Assembly (NCBI GenBank): GCA_001275005.1
Contig: JWZX01003186.1
Location: 1-47,540 of the forward strand
Reading direction: 5' to 3'
From: Chrysochromulina tobinii
Lineage: Eukaryota; Haptophyta; Prymnesiales; Chrysochromulinaceae
Length of the DNA stretch: 47,540 nucleotides
Part shown: positions 25,620 through 34,704 of the stretch, one piece after another
Position numbering within the stretch: position 1 is the stretch's first letter
How the letters are laid out: the number at the start of each line of letters is the position of its first letter
Notes under the pieces: model-generated
Told to the model about the DNA's origin: nothing
Database searches by the model: none
The model's input: the letters and a program-made list of their open reading frames with translations, nothing else
Translations under genes and position numbers: made by a program

Positions 25620-26530
25620 ATCGGCGACGCATTCCTCGAGGTCATTGCCACCTCGAATCCAGAGCTGCGAAATGGGGCGCCAAGTGGGCATTCGGTGCCG
25701 GAGGAGTTTGTCTGCCAACGAGATCAACGAGTTCAACGCGACGTTTGTGACGAGCATCTACCTCATTCCGAAAGGCAAAACAAACGCGGGCAAGCATCGT
25801 GGCTCTCGAGAAACTGGGGCGGCATGATCCACGACCTCAAGAAGCGCTTCCAGCACTCGACGGAGCAGAGTACAAAGGTGAGCTCGCGCGCCTGCGCCGT
25901 GTGCGCTTGCTTGCCTGGCTTGCCTGCTGAGCGCGCGCGCGCGCGCCTGCGCCGTGTGCGCCACGCGTCTGCCTGCTTGCCTGGCTCCCGCCAGCCAGCT
26001 GCTGCTGCTGACGGCAAGGGATCCAAGCACCCAATGGCGTTTTGAGCAATGCTCTGCGTATCGGGGTTGGCCCGCCGCGCGTGTGCCTGTGCTGAGCGCG
26101 CGCGCCTGCGCCGCGCGTCCGCCTGCTTTGCCTGCTTTGCTGCTTGCCTGTTGATGCCTTCGCCTCGTACGCCTGCACTCAGGACTTGAACGGCGACAAC
26201 AGCGACCAAGCTGAGTGGTACAAGAAGATCAAGGCGAAGATAGGGCACTTGATACACCAAAGAAAAGTCCACGAGTTCACCAGCGCGGAGGCCAATGCCG
26301 ATGTGGAGCACGAGGTGTTCCACGTTCACGTCAAGGCGCGGTGTTGACCATCTGAGCGATTGGGCGATCGACTTGACGCACGCGCGCGCTCGTTTGGAAG
26401 AAGGGCAACAGGAAATTCAACGCGGACACGAAGACGTGGCTGCGGATCTGTTCGCTGCGAAGAGTTCGACCTCGCGATGGTCAGAGGCGCAGAAGGCGAG
26501 CGCCGAGCGCGTGCATGAGTTTCGGGGAGG
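25620..26530 (+). pseudogene. Frameshifted, partly spliced coding remnant
   Basis: Protein-like segments follow one another but change frame. They read AFLEVIATSNPELRNGAP near 25630-25690, then NEINEFNATFVTSIYLIPKG near 25718-25780, then MIHDLKKRFQHSTEQSTK (25825-25877). A plausible intron of 305 bp follows (25878-26182, GTGAGC..CTCAG, rich in GC/CTTGCCTG repeats), then DLNGDNSDQAEWYKKIKAK up to HVHVKARC and a stop at 26343. The text resumes in another frame as DHLSDWAIDLTHARARLEEG through AERVHEF near 26520. At least two or three frame changes argue for a decayed copy, perhaps of a multicopy family or mobile element; small unrecognised introns are the alternative. No domain is recognised. 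Confidence 0.4.
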
Positions 26531-26577
26531 TTCTATTCGTGTCGGGTTGTGTGTAGGCTTGCTATATACATCCTCTG

Positions 26578-26627
26578 GGGGGCTACGCCCCCACCCCCGG
26601 AACTCCGGGGCTGCGCCCCGGAACTCC
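26578..26627. repeat. Two GC-rich perfect hairpins with flanking octamer repeat
   Basis: Hairpin 1 is GGGGGC-TAC-GCCCCC (26578-26592). Hairpin 2 is CCGGGGC-TGC-GCCCCGG (26605-26621), flanked on both sides by GGAACTCC (26599-26606 and 26620-26627). They lie between the coding remnant and the transporter ATG, so they could fall in that gene's 5' UTR or mark a small mobile GC cluster. Confidence 0.75.
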
Positions 26628-26697
26628 CAATTTTTCCCGCGGGGCCCGACACCCTTGATAATTTCTCGTCGGCCGCCGCCCGCGCTGGTTCTCGAGG

Positions 26698-28248
26698 ATG
26701 ATCACGCCTCCCATCCGAAGGCGACCTAGCTTCGAAAGGCTTGCGACGCTTCGTGCCAAGTATAGCTTCCCACTGTCCTCCACCGCTGGCGGGAGGGCTG
26801 GTGTAAGTGTCGCAGAGGCAACGCTGACGATTGCCAAGACCTGTATCGGCGGAGGCATCCTGGCGCTGCCCTATGCACATCTTCAAGGCGGTGTGCTCGC
26901 AGTGCCGTCAATGTGTCTTCTCGGATTGTGGAACTTGATCACCTCGCAGCAGCTTCTGGAGGCGTATGAGGCGCTCCCCACGTCTGAGGCGCGAGCCTCA
27001 CGCACCGGCTACTCGGCAGTCGCACATGCCGCGCTCGGCGCTAGCGGCGTGCTCCTGCTCGACGTGTCGGTCTGCTTGCTGCTCACCGGCGTATGCGCCT
27101 CGATGCAGGTGTCAGCAGCCCACTTGGTGGAGGAAATCGTGCCGCGCATGGCGCTGCCATTTGGCGACAGCTACAGTGTGCTGGTGCTGTTAAGTGGCGG
27201 CTGCCTCGTGCCGCTGGCGCTGTTGCGCGACCTCTCCCGCCTGGCCGTCGTCGCCGGCGTTGGCCTCTCCGTGATCACATTTGGCTTGCTCGTCGTCGCG
27301 GCGAGCGGGGTCGCGCGTTTCGGGATGCCGTCGCCGCCCCAGCAGCTGCTCGAGCTGCCAGACCTCTCTGGCGTCGCCTCGTTCTTCAGCATCGCCGCTT
27401 TCTCGTTTGGCATGCAAACGAATCTGCTGCCAGTGCGCGATGGCATGGCTGAACCAACTCGTGCACCTGAGGCGCTGACTCTCGCGGTGATCGTCGTGGT
27501 GGGTGCCAACACGGCGGTGGGCGTGGGCCTCGCCTGGCTGTACGCGGGAGGAGGAGAAGATGTAGAGCAGCTGATCCTTCTAAACCTTCCGCCCAGCTCG
27601 CTGCCAGCTTACTTGGTCCAGGCCTCCACCGCCGCCGTCGCGATCCTCGGCTATCCGCTGCCGATGATGCCAGTGATGCAACTGCTCCCCGCACGCTTGC
27701 CGCCGGCGCTGCGCACAGAGGGAAGCGATGGACGAGGCGCCGTCGCGGGCGCGGGCGCTCGTGTGGGGTTCCTCTCGATCACCACGGCGCTCGCCCTTGC
27801 TCTTCGCGAGTTTGCCGTCGTCGCTAGCCTCTGTGGCATCCTCGCCATCTTTGTGTGCCTCGTGCTGCCGCCACTCTGCCACCTGCGCCTGTGTTCGTGC
27901 CCGCCCTCCCACGACGATGACGGCGTCGACGGCAGCCTCACGTCCAACAACGGGCGCGTGCGCGCGGGAGTCTATGTGCCAACGCGGCGCGCGGACGGCC
28001 GTTTGGATTGGCTCCGGCGCAACTCGAGCTTGACACAGGGTGCCCGCTCTCTCACCGGCGCGAGCTGGCGGCCGATGTCGGCACTCGTCGATGCGGCGCT
28101 CGTCGCCGTCGGAGTGGGCGCATTGGCTTACTTCACGGCCGCTGCGCTGCGGAGCATGGGGTCGTCCTCGCCGGAACTCGATGATACCGTGGGCGACGTG
28201 AGCAACAGAGATGTGAGCAGCGGCGAATTCGTCATGGCTGGGGGCTAG
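26698..28248 (+). CDS. AAAP-family amino-acid transporter (SLC32/36/38-like)
   Basis: The product is 516 residues and intronless. A short basic N-terminus (PIRRRPSFERLATLRAKY) precedes the family's first helix signature AEATLTIAKTCIGGGILALP, corresponding to the substrate-coordinating loop of AAAP carriers. About eleven hydrophobic segments follow, e.g. VLLLDVSVCLLLTGVCAS, LAVVAGVGLSVITFGLLVVA, VASFFSIAAFSFGMQTNLLP, LAVIVVVGANTAVGVGLA, VVASLCGILAIFVCLVLPPL and the last near 28087-28155. Expected role is proton- or sodium-coupled amino-acid transport at the plasma or vacuolar membrane; substrate cannot be read from the sequence. A cytoplasmic loop of about 60 residues separates the last two helices, and the C-terminal tail is acidic. 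Confidence 0.88.
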   Translation: MITPPIRRRPSFERLATLRAKYSFPLSSTAGGRAGVSVAEATLTIAKTCIGGGILALPYAHLQGGVLAVPSMCLLGLWNLITSQQLLEAYEALPTSEARASRTGYSAVAHAALGASGVLLLDVSVCLLLTGVCASMQVSAAHLVEEIVPRMALPFGDSYSVLVLLSGGCLVPLALLRDLSRLAVVAGVGLSVITFGLLVVAASGVARFGMPSPPQQLLELPDLSGVASFFSIAAFSFGMQTNLLPVRDGMAEPTRAPEALTLAVIVVVGANTAVGVGLAWLYAGGGEDVEQLILLNLPPSSLPAYLVQASTAAVAILGYPLPMMPVMQLLPARLPPALRTEGSDGRGAVAGAGARVGFLSITTALALALREFAVVASLCGILAIFVCLVLPPLCHLRLCSCPPSHDDDGVDGSLTSNNGRVRAGVYVPTRRADGRLDWLRRNSSLTQGARSLTGASWRPMSALVDAALVAVGVGALAYFTAAALRSMGSSSPELDDTVGDVSNRDVSSGEFVMAGG

Positions 28249-29090
28249 GCGGCGCATCCAAGCTGCCATGTGAGGGATTCGCTTTGTGCTTTGTGGGGCT
28301 TTGAGCGATATGATCGAAGAACGCCATGAAGCATGATTGATACAGCGGAGCCTTTTGTAGTACGGTACAACGATCGGACGCGGTTAAGAACGCGGCTGGA
28401 TCGTCGCTGGTACGGTTCTTACGTTTTCGGGGGCGCACATTTCGCTGTCGCCACACATTTCTGATTGTGATTCGAAACGCATTTACAACCCGCTTAATCA
28501 TTATTTTTTGCGTAATTCACGGTCCACGCGGGTCGCCGCGGTAGCTACCGGGCGCGGGATCCGCCAGCTCGCCAGCGTCGCGGCCGGATCAACGGTCGAG
28601 ACACACGGTCAGTAGTCACATAGGGAGCTCTCGCATGGCACGCCACATGGCACGATAAACGCCATCTCGAGACCATGCTCGAGACACATGATGTCGAGAT
28701 CAGGGGCCATGGTCCAAGGGAGATGGTCCCTGCACCGCACTGTGCGATGCGATCAGAGTATGCTAAGGTTATGCACCGCGTCCCCCGAATATTCTTCGAG
28801 GCACGCATCCGCACCAGCCGGTCGGCGAGGACTTCTTCCCGGTTGTCGAACTCACGATCGACGCCTGGCGTTTCGCGAACACCCTCGTGAACCTCTGAGC
28901 GTCATTATGGGCGTCGCACCTGCCAGCGACGCCCAACGCGACGCCCCAGACCACCCACCAACCCAATGCCACCATCCCCGGCCATTCCAATCACGCCGCT
29001 GACTGTATGCCGCCGACTGTATGCAGCCGACTAAACAGTGCGTCGCGGGGCCACGGTCGACATCAAAGATGTGCCTAGTCCTGAGGTCGC
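28249..29090. other. Intergenic gap between convergent genes
   Basis: These are the 3' flanks of the transporter (+) and the monooxygenase (-). Open frames here are short and carry no domain. I see no repeat or RNA gene. Confidence 0.55.
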
Positions 29091-30695
29091 CTAGGTCGCA
29101 TCCGCCAGCTTCGCCGCACGGCGCTGTGCCAGCACCTGCTTGCGCCCGCCATCCTTGGCAAAGTACCAGATCAGCCGGTTGCCCCACGGCTGCACCTTCT
29201 TCATCTGCGACTGCCATTCCTCATACACCTCCGAGTACGGCGCCATCTTCACCGCGAGCTTGCCGAAGGTCTTGTCGTTCCACGTCGGGCCCAGCAAGCC
29301 CATGCTCTGCCCGATCAGGCTCAGGACCATCGTGGCCGTTCGACGGTTACGCTCGGCCGCGTCAGCTTTCATCCCCTCGAGGAGGTAGGCCGCGTAGGAG
29401 GAGATGGCTTGCACATCGGCCAGCCGGCGCTGGTTGAACGTCGCAAACCAGGGCCCCGAGGCGCCGCCCGGTGAGGAGCCGAGCGCGTCGATCAAGACGC
29501 GCACGTCCTCCAGAGCAGCATTCATGCCTTCGCCAGTGCTCGGGATCGTCGAGTGCGCCGCATCGCCGAGGAAGCACACCCTCTCGCCGTAATTCAGCCG
29601 GCTCACACGCACGACCTGCCCAGTGAACGAGCGGCGCGTAAAGAAGCGAGCGTACTCCTCCTCTTCGATCATCGAGACGGCGGGAGGGCAGTGCTCCCTC
29701 ATGTGCGCCTTCAGCTTCGCCACGAGCTCTGGCGTTGGTGCATCCGCCAGCATCCAGTCGCCGTCCGCCTGCAGCGTCTTGTTGACAGAGAGGGAGAAGG
29801 CCCATCTTTGCCCGGTCAGCACAGCGCAGTAGATGCCCGCCGTCGTGAAGATGTAGTGGTCTTTGGGCTTGAGCGTGTGCCCGCCCGACGGCGGGTCCGA
29901 GGTGAAGAGGTTGCGAAAGTGGATCTCCCAAGGCCAGGTCTCCACTTTGAAGGTGGGGTCGGCTGCTGCAACGGCGGTGCGCAGCTTGGACCAGCAGCCC
30001 GTCGCGTCGATGAGACGACTGCGCGAGTAATCCACCACGTGCTGCGTGCCGTCTGCGAAGAAGGTGAGCGTCGAGTTCTCCACGTCGGCGCTCACGAGCT
30101 TGTGGCCGAGCTTGATCTCGATCCCCGGCGTTGCTATGGCAATCTTGTACAAGCCTTGAACCACCGATCCTCGGGTGGTGCCCATGACGGTGCCGCTCTC
30201 CATCCGAGCGATCTTCTTCATCGGGGGTGCCATGATCATCCACGCATCGATCATTCCTGTGCTGACGTCGATCTCCTTCTCCAAGTTCGGGTCAACGCGC
30301 TTCAGCGTCGCCATGCCGCGAGGGTTGATGCCAATCGCATAGCTCTCGAGATCATCTTGTTGCACGCTGCTCAGACTGTCATAGACTTCGACCTGCATGC
30401 CATGGTCACGAGCGAGCAAGACTGCAGCGGCCAGACCGGACCCTCCGGCACCAAGCACGATCATCTTGCCCCCCCCCTCGGATAGAGCCGCTGACTGCGA
30501 TGGAGTCTCGTGTGGTTGCGGGGCCACCGGCATGGAATCGTGCGAGCGCGATGGGAAGCACCCCTGTGTGATCGCGTTGGACATCGAAAGCGTGCGAGAG
30601 GGGAACGAGAGGGGGTGCTCCGGCAGGGCCCAGCGAACGGAGGAGACGAGCTTCGGCAACTTTCCAGCACGAGAATTCCTCAGAAGATTCTTCAT
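29091..30695 (-). CDS. FAD-dependent aromatic monooxygenase, kynurenine 3-monooxygenase-like
   Basis: The product is 534 residues from the ATG at 30695. Residues 1-75 are basic and Ser-rich (MKNLLRNSRAGKLPKLVSSV) and may target mitochondrion or plastid. The FAD dinucleotide fold starts at KMIVLGAGGSGLAAAVLL (GAGGSG at 82-87). The second FAD motif is GERVCFLGDAAHSTIPSTGE followed by GMNAALED (near 375-400). SYAIGINPRGMATLKRVDP matches the substrate-domain entry of KMO-type enzymes. The C-terminus is Trp/Lys-rich, without a strong membrane anchor. The class (group A flavin monooxygenase) is clear; kynurenine as substrate is inference from weak similarity. The start lies 165 bp from a divergent gene. 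Confidence 0.82.
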   Translation of the reverse strand: MKNLLRNSRAGKLPKLVSSVRWALPEHPLSFPSRTLSMSNAITQGCFPSRSHDSMPVAPQPHETPSQSAALSEGGGKMIVLGAGGSGLAAAVLLARDHGMQVEVYDSLSSVQQDDLESYAIGINPRGMATLKRVDPNLEKEIDVSTGMIDAWMIMAPPMKKIARMESGTVMGTTRGSVVQGLYKIAIATPGIEIKLGHKLVSADVENSTLTFFADGTQHVVDYSRSRLIDATGCWSKLRTAVAAADPTFKVETWPWEIHFRNLFTSDPPSGGHTLKPKDHYIFTTAGIYCAVLTGQRWAFSLSVNKTLQADGDWMLADAPTPELVAKLKAHMREHCPPAVSMIEEEEYARFFTRRSFTGQVVRVSRLNYGERVCFLGDAAHSTIPSTGEGMNAALEDVRVLIDALGSSPGGASGPWFATFNQRRLADVQAISSYAAYLLEGMKADAAERNRRTATMVLSLIGQSMGLLGPTWNDKTFGKLAVKMAPYSEVYEEWQSQMKKVQPWGNRLIWYFAKDGGRKQVLAQRRAAKLADAT

Positions 30696-30860
30696 AAAAA
30701 CAGAAAGATACCCCCAAGAGGCAAGTGTTTCTCCTTGACACGCTGTAAATGTAGCACAGGACCGCCGTTTCCCATGCGGATTTGCGGAGTGATTCTTCCG
30801 AGAAATGCTCAGAGCAGCGTTGCGGCATTTTCACCAGTTTTTTGAAATCGTCTCGACGCA
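30696..30860. promoter_or_regulatory. Probable bidirectional promoter
   Basis: A 165-bp interval separates two divergent ATGs (monooxygenase at 30695 on minus, membrane protein at 30861 on plus). No TATA box is evident; local A-rich runs occur near 30696-30720. Confidence 0.4.
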
Positions 30861-31859
30861 ATGCGGACAGCCGTCGGGACCACCTTCACCGTCTTCACCG
30901 TCTTCAATACATCCGCCAGCTATATGCTACTCGATCACAGCAAGACTGCTGTCTCGCGCCTTCGGCCCACCTTGAGTGAGGCGAGGTCGCCGTTTTCACG
31001 TTTTCAGAGAACGCCTCAACTAACGCCGCTGCCAGGCGGCGGCGCCGCCGCACGTCTTCTGAAGCGTATTGCCTCGGCGCCCAGCTGGCAGAGCACGTCC
31101 TCCATGCTTTCGGCCGCCATCAGTGCGCTGGTAGCCGTCAGCGTTGCGGGCGCCGCGCTGCTGGCTGCGCAGCTGCAGTTCGCTGCCTTGGTTCAGCTCG
31201 CATCTAAAATGGTGGCTTGGCACATGGCTCAGTTTCGCTGGCTGATCAGCTACGTACCAGTGCCGCCCATACAGTCGCTGCTTCAGGACGCGATCGCAAT
31301 TGCGACCACCTCGCTCGTCGCCCCAATCGCCGTCGTAGCCATCTGCACGATCGCGACCGCCATCACCACGAAAGCGCCGCGGCTCGCGCCGCTCGCCGCA
31401 CTCGCCCGCGTCATCGGCCGCGCGCTCATCGCGGTCGTCGGCGCGCTCGTCGCGTGGATCGTCGCGCTCCCTTACATAGTCGGCGCAGCGCTCGTGAGCG
31501 CTTTCGACTCTGCGATCGCGCCAGTGCGCAGCGTGCTTGAGCAAGCCGAGGCGGCGCGGCTGCAGAGGGAGGCATCGAAAGTCGCCGCAGCGGCCCAGTC
31601 GAAGGCCGCTGTGGAGGCACGACGGGCGGACGAGGAAGCAAGAAGAACTGAGCTCCTCCTCAAGGCGGAGCGGCGTGAACAGGATCGATTGGACGCCGGG
31701 ATGGCGGCCTTCACGGCAGCCACCGAGAAGGCGGCGGCCAAGAAGGCAGCTGAGAACGCAAAGGAAGCGACTTCCAGGAGTCTCGATGGGGACGAGAGAC
31801 TCGTGCTCGCCTTCTGCGTGCTGCTGTTGCTAGCGCTCCAGGTGCTCGTGTCTCGTTAG
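30861..31859 (+). CDS. Membrane and coiled-coil protein, possible organelle targeting
   Basis: The product is 332 residues of no known family. The N-terminus is Thr/Ser/Arg-rich (MRTAVGTTFTVFTVFNTS, later SRLRPTLSEARSPFSRFQRT), compatible with a transit sequence. Four hydrophobic Ala/Val/Ile segments follow: MLSAAISALVAVSVAGAALL, IAIATTSLVAPIAVVAICTI, VIGRALIAVVGALVAWIVAL and a C-terminal LVLAFCVLLLLALQVLV tail anchor. Between the third and the tail lies a charged Ala/Arg/Glu/Lys coiled coil of about 100 residues (EQAEAARLQREASKVAAAAQ). An organelle membrane organiser or tether is one reading, purely on architecture. Confidence 0.65.
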   Translation: MRTAVGTTFTVFTVFNTSASYMLLDHSKTAVSRLRPTLSEARSPFSRFQRTPQLTPLPGGGAAARLLKRIASAPSWQSTSSMLSAAISALVAVSVAGAALLAAQLQFAALVQLASKMVAWHMAQFRWLISYVPVPPIQSLLQDAIAIATTSLVAPIAVVAICTIATAITTKAPRLAPLAALARVIGRALIAVVGALVAWIVALPYIVGAALVSAFDSAIAPVRSVLEQAEAARLQREASKVAAAAQSKAAVEARRADEEARRTELLLKAERREQDRLDAGMAAFTAATEKAAAKKAAENAKEATSRSLDGDERLVLAFCVLLLLALQVLVSR

Positions 31860-32340
31860 CTCGTCGGTGTGCTGCTGCTGCTTGCTGCCGCTGCTGCTGC
31901 GCGGCGGCCAGCTGGCCCTTCGCCTCGACCGCCGCCTTAGCCAGCACGACAGCTCCTGAGCCGCCGCCAGCGCGGCCGCCTTGGCTACCGCCTCGGCCGC
32001 CGCGTGATTCGACATACGGTGTAACTCAGCGGAGAGCGGACGTTAGCACTTCCAAGAGGTCCGACGGACCTTCTGAACGCGGTCGCGGAAGCTCGCCGCG
32101 ACGCCCCGCGCGGTCCCGATCCGGCGATCGTCCCGAATTGCGAATAAAGCAAAAGCGCGCCGTACCGGGCGCTCGCATCGCCGTCCGTGGCCTGGCCAAT
32201 CGTATGAGGTATGTGTTAGGTATGTGTCCGTCTGTCTATGTGGAAATTATAATATTCCACATCCTCTACCCCGCGCGACCGTCTTGTCGGTTTGTTCATC
32301 ATGCTTGTGCTAAACAACTTAATTAGGGTTAGGGTTAGGG
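31860..32340. other. Intergenic gap between convergent genes
   Basis: This holds a CTG/CAG-rich patch near 31870-31920 just after the stop of the membrane protein. Alanine-rich open frames on the minus strand here (31830-32015) look compositional. The right end carries the TTAGGG tract. Confidence 0.5.
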
Positions 32341-32344
32341 TTAG
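32323..32344 (+). repeat. Interstitial telomere-like TTAGGG tract
   Basis: Three perfect TTAGGG units (32323-32340) plus TTAG. The last TTA is the stop codon (TAA) of the minus-strand prolidase gene, so the tract begins in the stop codon and runs into its 3' UTR. Confidence 0.95.
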
Positions 32345-34038
32345 AAGTCCGTCTCGGTCGTGAAGGTCGGCTCGGTCTCTACCCGCACCCGCGTGTCTAC
32401 CACCATGCGCCCCGTCTTCTTGTCGAGAGTGTGCCAACGCCTGTGGAGCCACGGCGCCGCGTCCGCGCTCGGAGGCCACTCGGCGCCGCGCCGGACGGCC
32501 TCGACTTCGCTGACGGTGCGCGGGCAGAGCGTGAGGTTGTCCACGCCTGTTTCGGTGACTAGGACCACGTCTTCGAGACGCACGCCACCGAAGCCTCGAA
32601 ATCTCGCGATCACCTCGGGCACGAGATACTGGCGGTACGCGCTCCCCTCAGCAAGTGCAGGCTCGAGGAGGGCATCGATGAAGTAGCAGCCGGGCTCGAC
32701 AGTGAGAACCATGCCCGCCTCAAGCACACGCGCAGTGCGCAGCCTCTTGAGGCCGTTGACGTCGGACCGCTTGGGAGTGTGGGGCAGGTAGCCGCCGACG
32801 TCGTGCGTGTCGATGCCAATGAGGTGGCCGAGGCCGTGCGGGGTGAAGATGTAGCCCACGTTGGCCTCGAGCATCGCCTCGAGGTCGCCTCGGACCAGCC
32901 CGGCCTTGCTCAGGTGCGTGAGCGTCACGCGCCACATGAGTCGGTGCATGTCACTCCACGGTACGCCGGGGCGCATGGCATTGAGGATCTGCCGTTGCGA
33001 GTCGAGCACGGCCTCATACACGACGCGCTGGTCGGCGCTGAACTCGTCGCTGAGCGGGAAGGAGCACGTGATGTCCGACGCGTAGAATTGGTACTCACAT
33101 CCCATGTCGAGTAGCGCCATGTCCGTCTCGAGCAACTGGCGCTCATTCGGCGCGCCCGCATGGCCGTAGTGGAGCACTGCGCCGTCGGGGCCGCAGGCAC
33201 AGATGCACGTGTACGCTTGATGGCGGCAGCCGCCGTGGAAGGCGCAGTGGAAGAGGAAGAGGGCCTCGAGCTGGTACTCGAGCATCCCGGCGCGCGCCTC
33301 GCGCATCACCGACGAGTGCGCGCAGCTCGAGACCCATGCAGCATAACGCATCACTTCAACCTCCTCCGTGCTCTTGCGCACGCGGCACTCGGCTGCCACG
33401 GTGTAGAGCGAGCGCGAGTCGACGATCGAGCCCGCGGGCACGCCCTCGGTGATGGGAAGCACGGTGGCCAGGTCAAGCCCCGAATCGCTGTTCGTGCCCG
33501 AGAGGATGTAGATCGGAGTTTGGCTCGGAGTCGCGCTACCCACGGCCCCGCCGACGGCCGCCTGAAGCTCGTTCACAAAGAGCACGGCGTCCACGCCGTA
33601 GTGCTGCTCGAACCAGCTGGGCGCCTTTATTTCGCCCATCCAGATGGCGTACTCAGGCGCGAGCTTCGGGATGAAGAGCGTCGAGCGCCCTGACGGCAGC
33701 TCGATCATCGCCCAGCAGTCCGGCTCCTTGACGCCGAACAGGTGGGCAAAGTATGACTCCTGCCTGAAGACTGGCTCATGGTCGGAGTCGTAGCGATAGA
33801 CCTCTGCGCCACCGCGCAGGAGAATGACGCCGTCAGCATGCCCCGCCGCGCCCATGGCCGCCACGAGTTTGGCACGAGCTGCGGCTGGCAATCCGCGCGG
33901 CACCCTAAAGGTGCCCGGCCCGCGCGAGAAGTAGAAGGCTTCCGCTCCGGGCTTGTCGCGGTCGCCGTCACCGGCTCCCCCGCACGGTTCACACACCGGC
34001 AACGATGGGGGCAGCACGTGCAAGAGGATTTCGTCCAT
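32341..34038 (-). CDS. PEPD: Prolidase (Xaa-Pro dipeptidase), M24 metallopeptidase
   Basis: This cytosolic dipeptidase splits Xaa-Pro dipeptides and recycles proline. The product is 565 residues, slightly longer than animal PEPD (about 490) because of extra N-terminal residues and a longer C-terminus. The N-terminal domain has VFRQESYFAHLFGVKEPDCW and FIPKLAPEYAIWMGEI. The pita-bread domain carries the full motif set: YTCICACG, LHYGHAGAPNERQL, metal-binding Asp in LLDMGCEYQFYASDITCSFP (near 311 and 321), His in TPHGLGHLIGIDTHDVGGY (near 405), Glu in GMVLTVEPGCYFI (near 448) and Glu in RGFGGVRLEDVVLVT (near 490). All five metal ligands are present, so it should be active. Its stop codon lies inside a TTAGGG tract. 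Confidence 0.96.
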   Translation of the reverse strand: MDEILLHVLPPSLPVCEPCGGAGDGDRDKPGAEAFYFSRGPGTFRVPRGLPAAARAKLVAAMGAAGHADGVILLRGGAEVYRYDSDHEPVFRQESYFAHLFGVKEPDCWAMIELPSGRSTLFIPKLAPEYAIWMGEIKAPSWFEQHYGVDAVLFVNELQAAVGGAVGSATPSQTPIYILSGTNSDSGLDLATVLPITEGVPAGSIVDSRSLYTVAAECRVRKSTEEVEVMRYAAWVSSCAHSSVMREARAGMLEYQLEALFLFHCAFHGGCRHQAYTCICACGPDGAVLHYGHAGAPNERQLLETDMALLDMGCEYQFYASDITCSFPLSDEFSADQRVVYEAVLDSQRQILNAMRPGVPWSDMHRLMWRVTLTHLSKAGLVRGDLEAMLEANVGYIFTPHGLGHLIGIDTHDVGGYLPHTPKRSDVNGLKRLRTARVLEAGMVLTVEPGCYFIDALLEPALAEGSAYRQYLVPEVIARFRGFGGVRLEDVVLVTETGVDNLTLCPRTVSEVEAVRRGAEWPPSADAAPWLHRRWHTLDKKTGRMVVDTRVRVETEPTFTTETDF

Positions 34039-34204
34039 ATGCGGTCACAGTGCGTCCAAGACATGGCTCGTGAAATCTGCTCAGCTTGAAGGATACTTAA
34101 ACACCAGTATCGAGACCCTCTCAAGTCTACACGTTCACAGCATGTACCGTCGTTTTGTTCGGCCTCAGTTCCATTGCCTGCGACGTTTGGGTGGACGCAT
34201 CGCC
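34039..34204. promoter_or_regulatory. Probable bidirectional promoter, prolidase / coiled-coil gene
   Basis: The interval of about 100-165 bp (depending on which ATG the plus-strand gene uses) between divergent starts contains the motif ATACTTAAACACC. No canonical TATA box is seen. Confidence 0.35.
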
Positions 34205-34704
34205 ATGGCTGACGACCTTGCGAAGCTCCAGGCGAAGAATGAGGCACTCAAGGCGACGCTGAAGGCGCTGACGGCGCCACCGGCGGCGCCCGTCGCTGAA
34301 TCGACGAAAAAGGCGGAGTCGAAGCTCAAGATCATCGCGTTGCAGGAGAAGACGTTCGCCGAGCAGCAGGAGATTGAGCGGCTCGAGCTGGAGGCAAAGC
34401 AGCTCCTTGCGCGGGCCAAGGAGCACAGCCGAAAGAAGAAGGATATTGAGAAGGAGATTGACATCGTGCGCAACGCGGACAAGCCCGTCTGGGAGACGGT
34501 TGGCATGCAGACCATCACATATCGGGATCCCTTCCACACGGGTGTCTCGAAGCGCACACCCACCGGTGCGTGCTCCTCGCTGTTGTCCTTGCGCGTCGCG
34601 CGTTTGCGGCCCACCATGAGTTCACACCCCGCCCGCATACCTGCCCCGTCGCGTGACTCGCATCTCGACTCGATTGCTCTGCAGGCGGCTACTTCACGTC
34701 ATAG
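34205..34704 (+). CDS. Small coiled-coil protein with a 20-nt last exon
   Basis: Exon 1 34205-34565 and exon 2 34685-34704 join across a 119-bp intron (GTGCGT..CTGCAG) to give 126 residues. The protein is a Lys/Glu/Ala coiled coil (LAKLQAKNEALKATLKALTA; FAEQQEIERLELEAKQLLAR; SRKKKDIEKEIDIVRN) followed by a short motif KPVWETVGMQTITYRDPFHT and SKRTPTGGYFTS at the end. The Gly-Tyr-Phe end appears only when spliced. An in-frame ATG at 34142 would add 21 residues (MYRRFVRPQFHCLRRLGGRI), which look like a mitochondrial presequence. No family is recognised. Confidence 0.6.

Noticed and set aside
31830-32015. Small Ala-rich minus-strand protein (MSNHAAAEAVAKAAALAAAQ)
   Set aside because: Its sequence is low-complexity, shifts frame to continue at 31711-31947, and overlaps the 3' end of a better-supported plus-strand gene. 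It is probably compositional.
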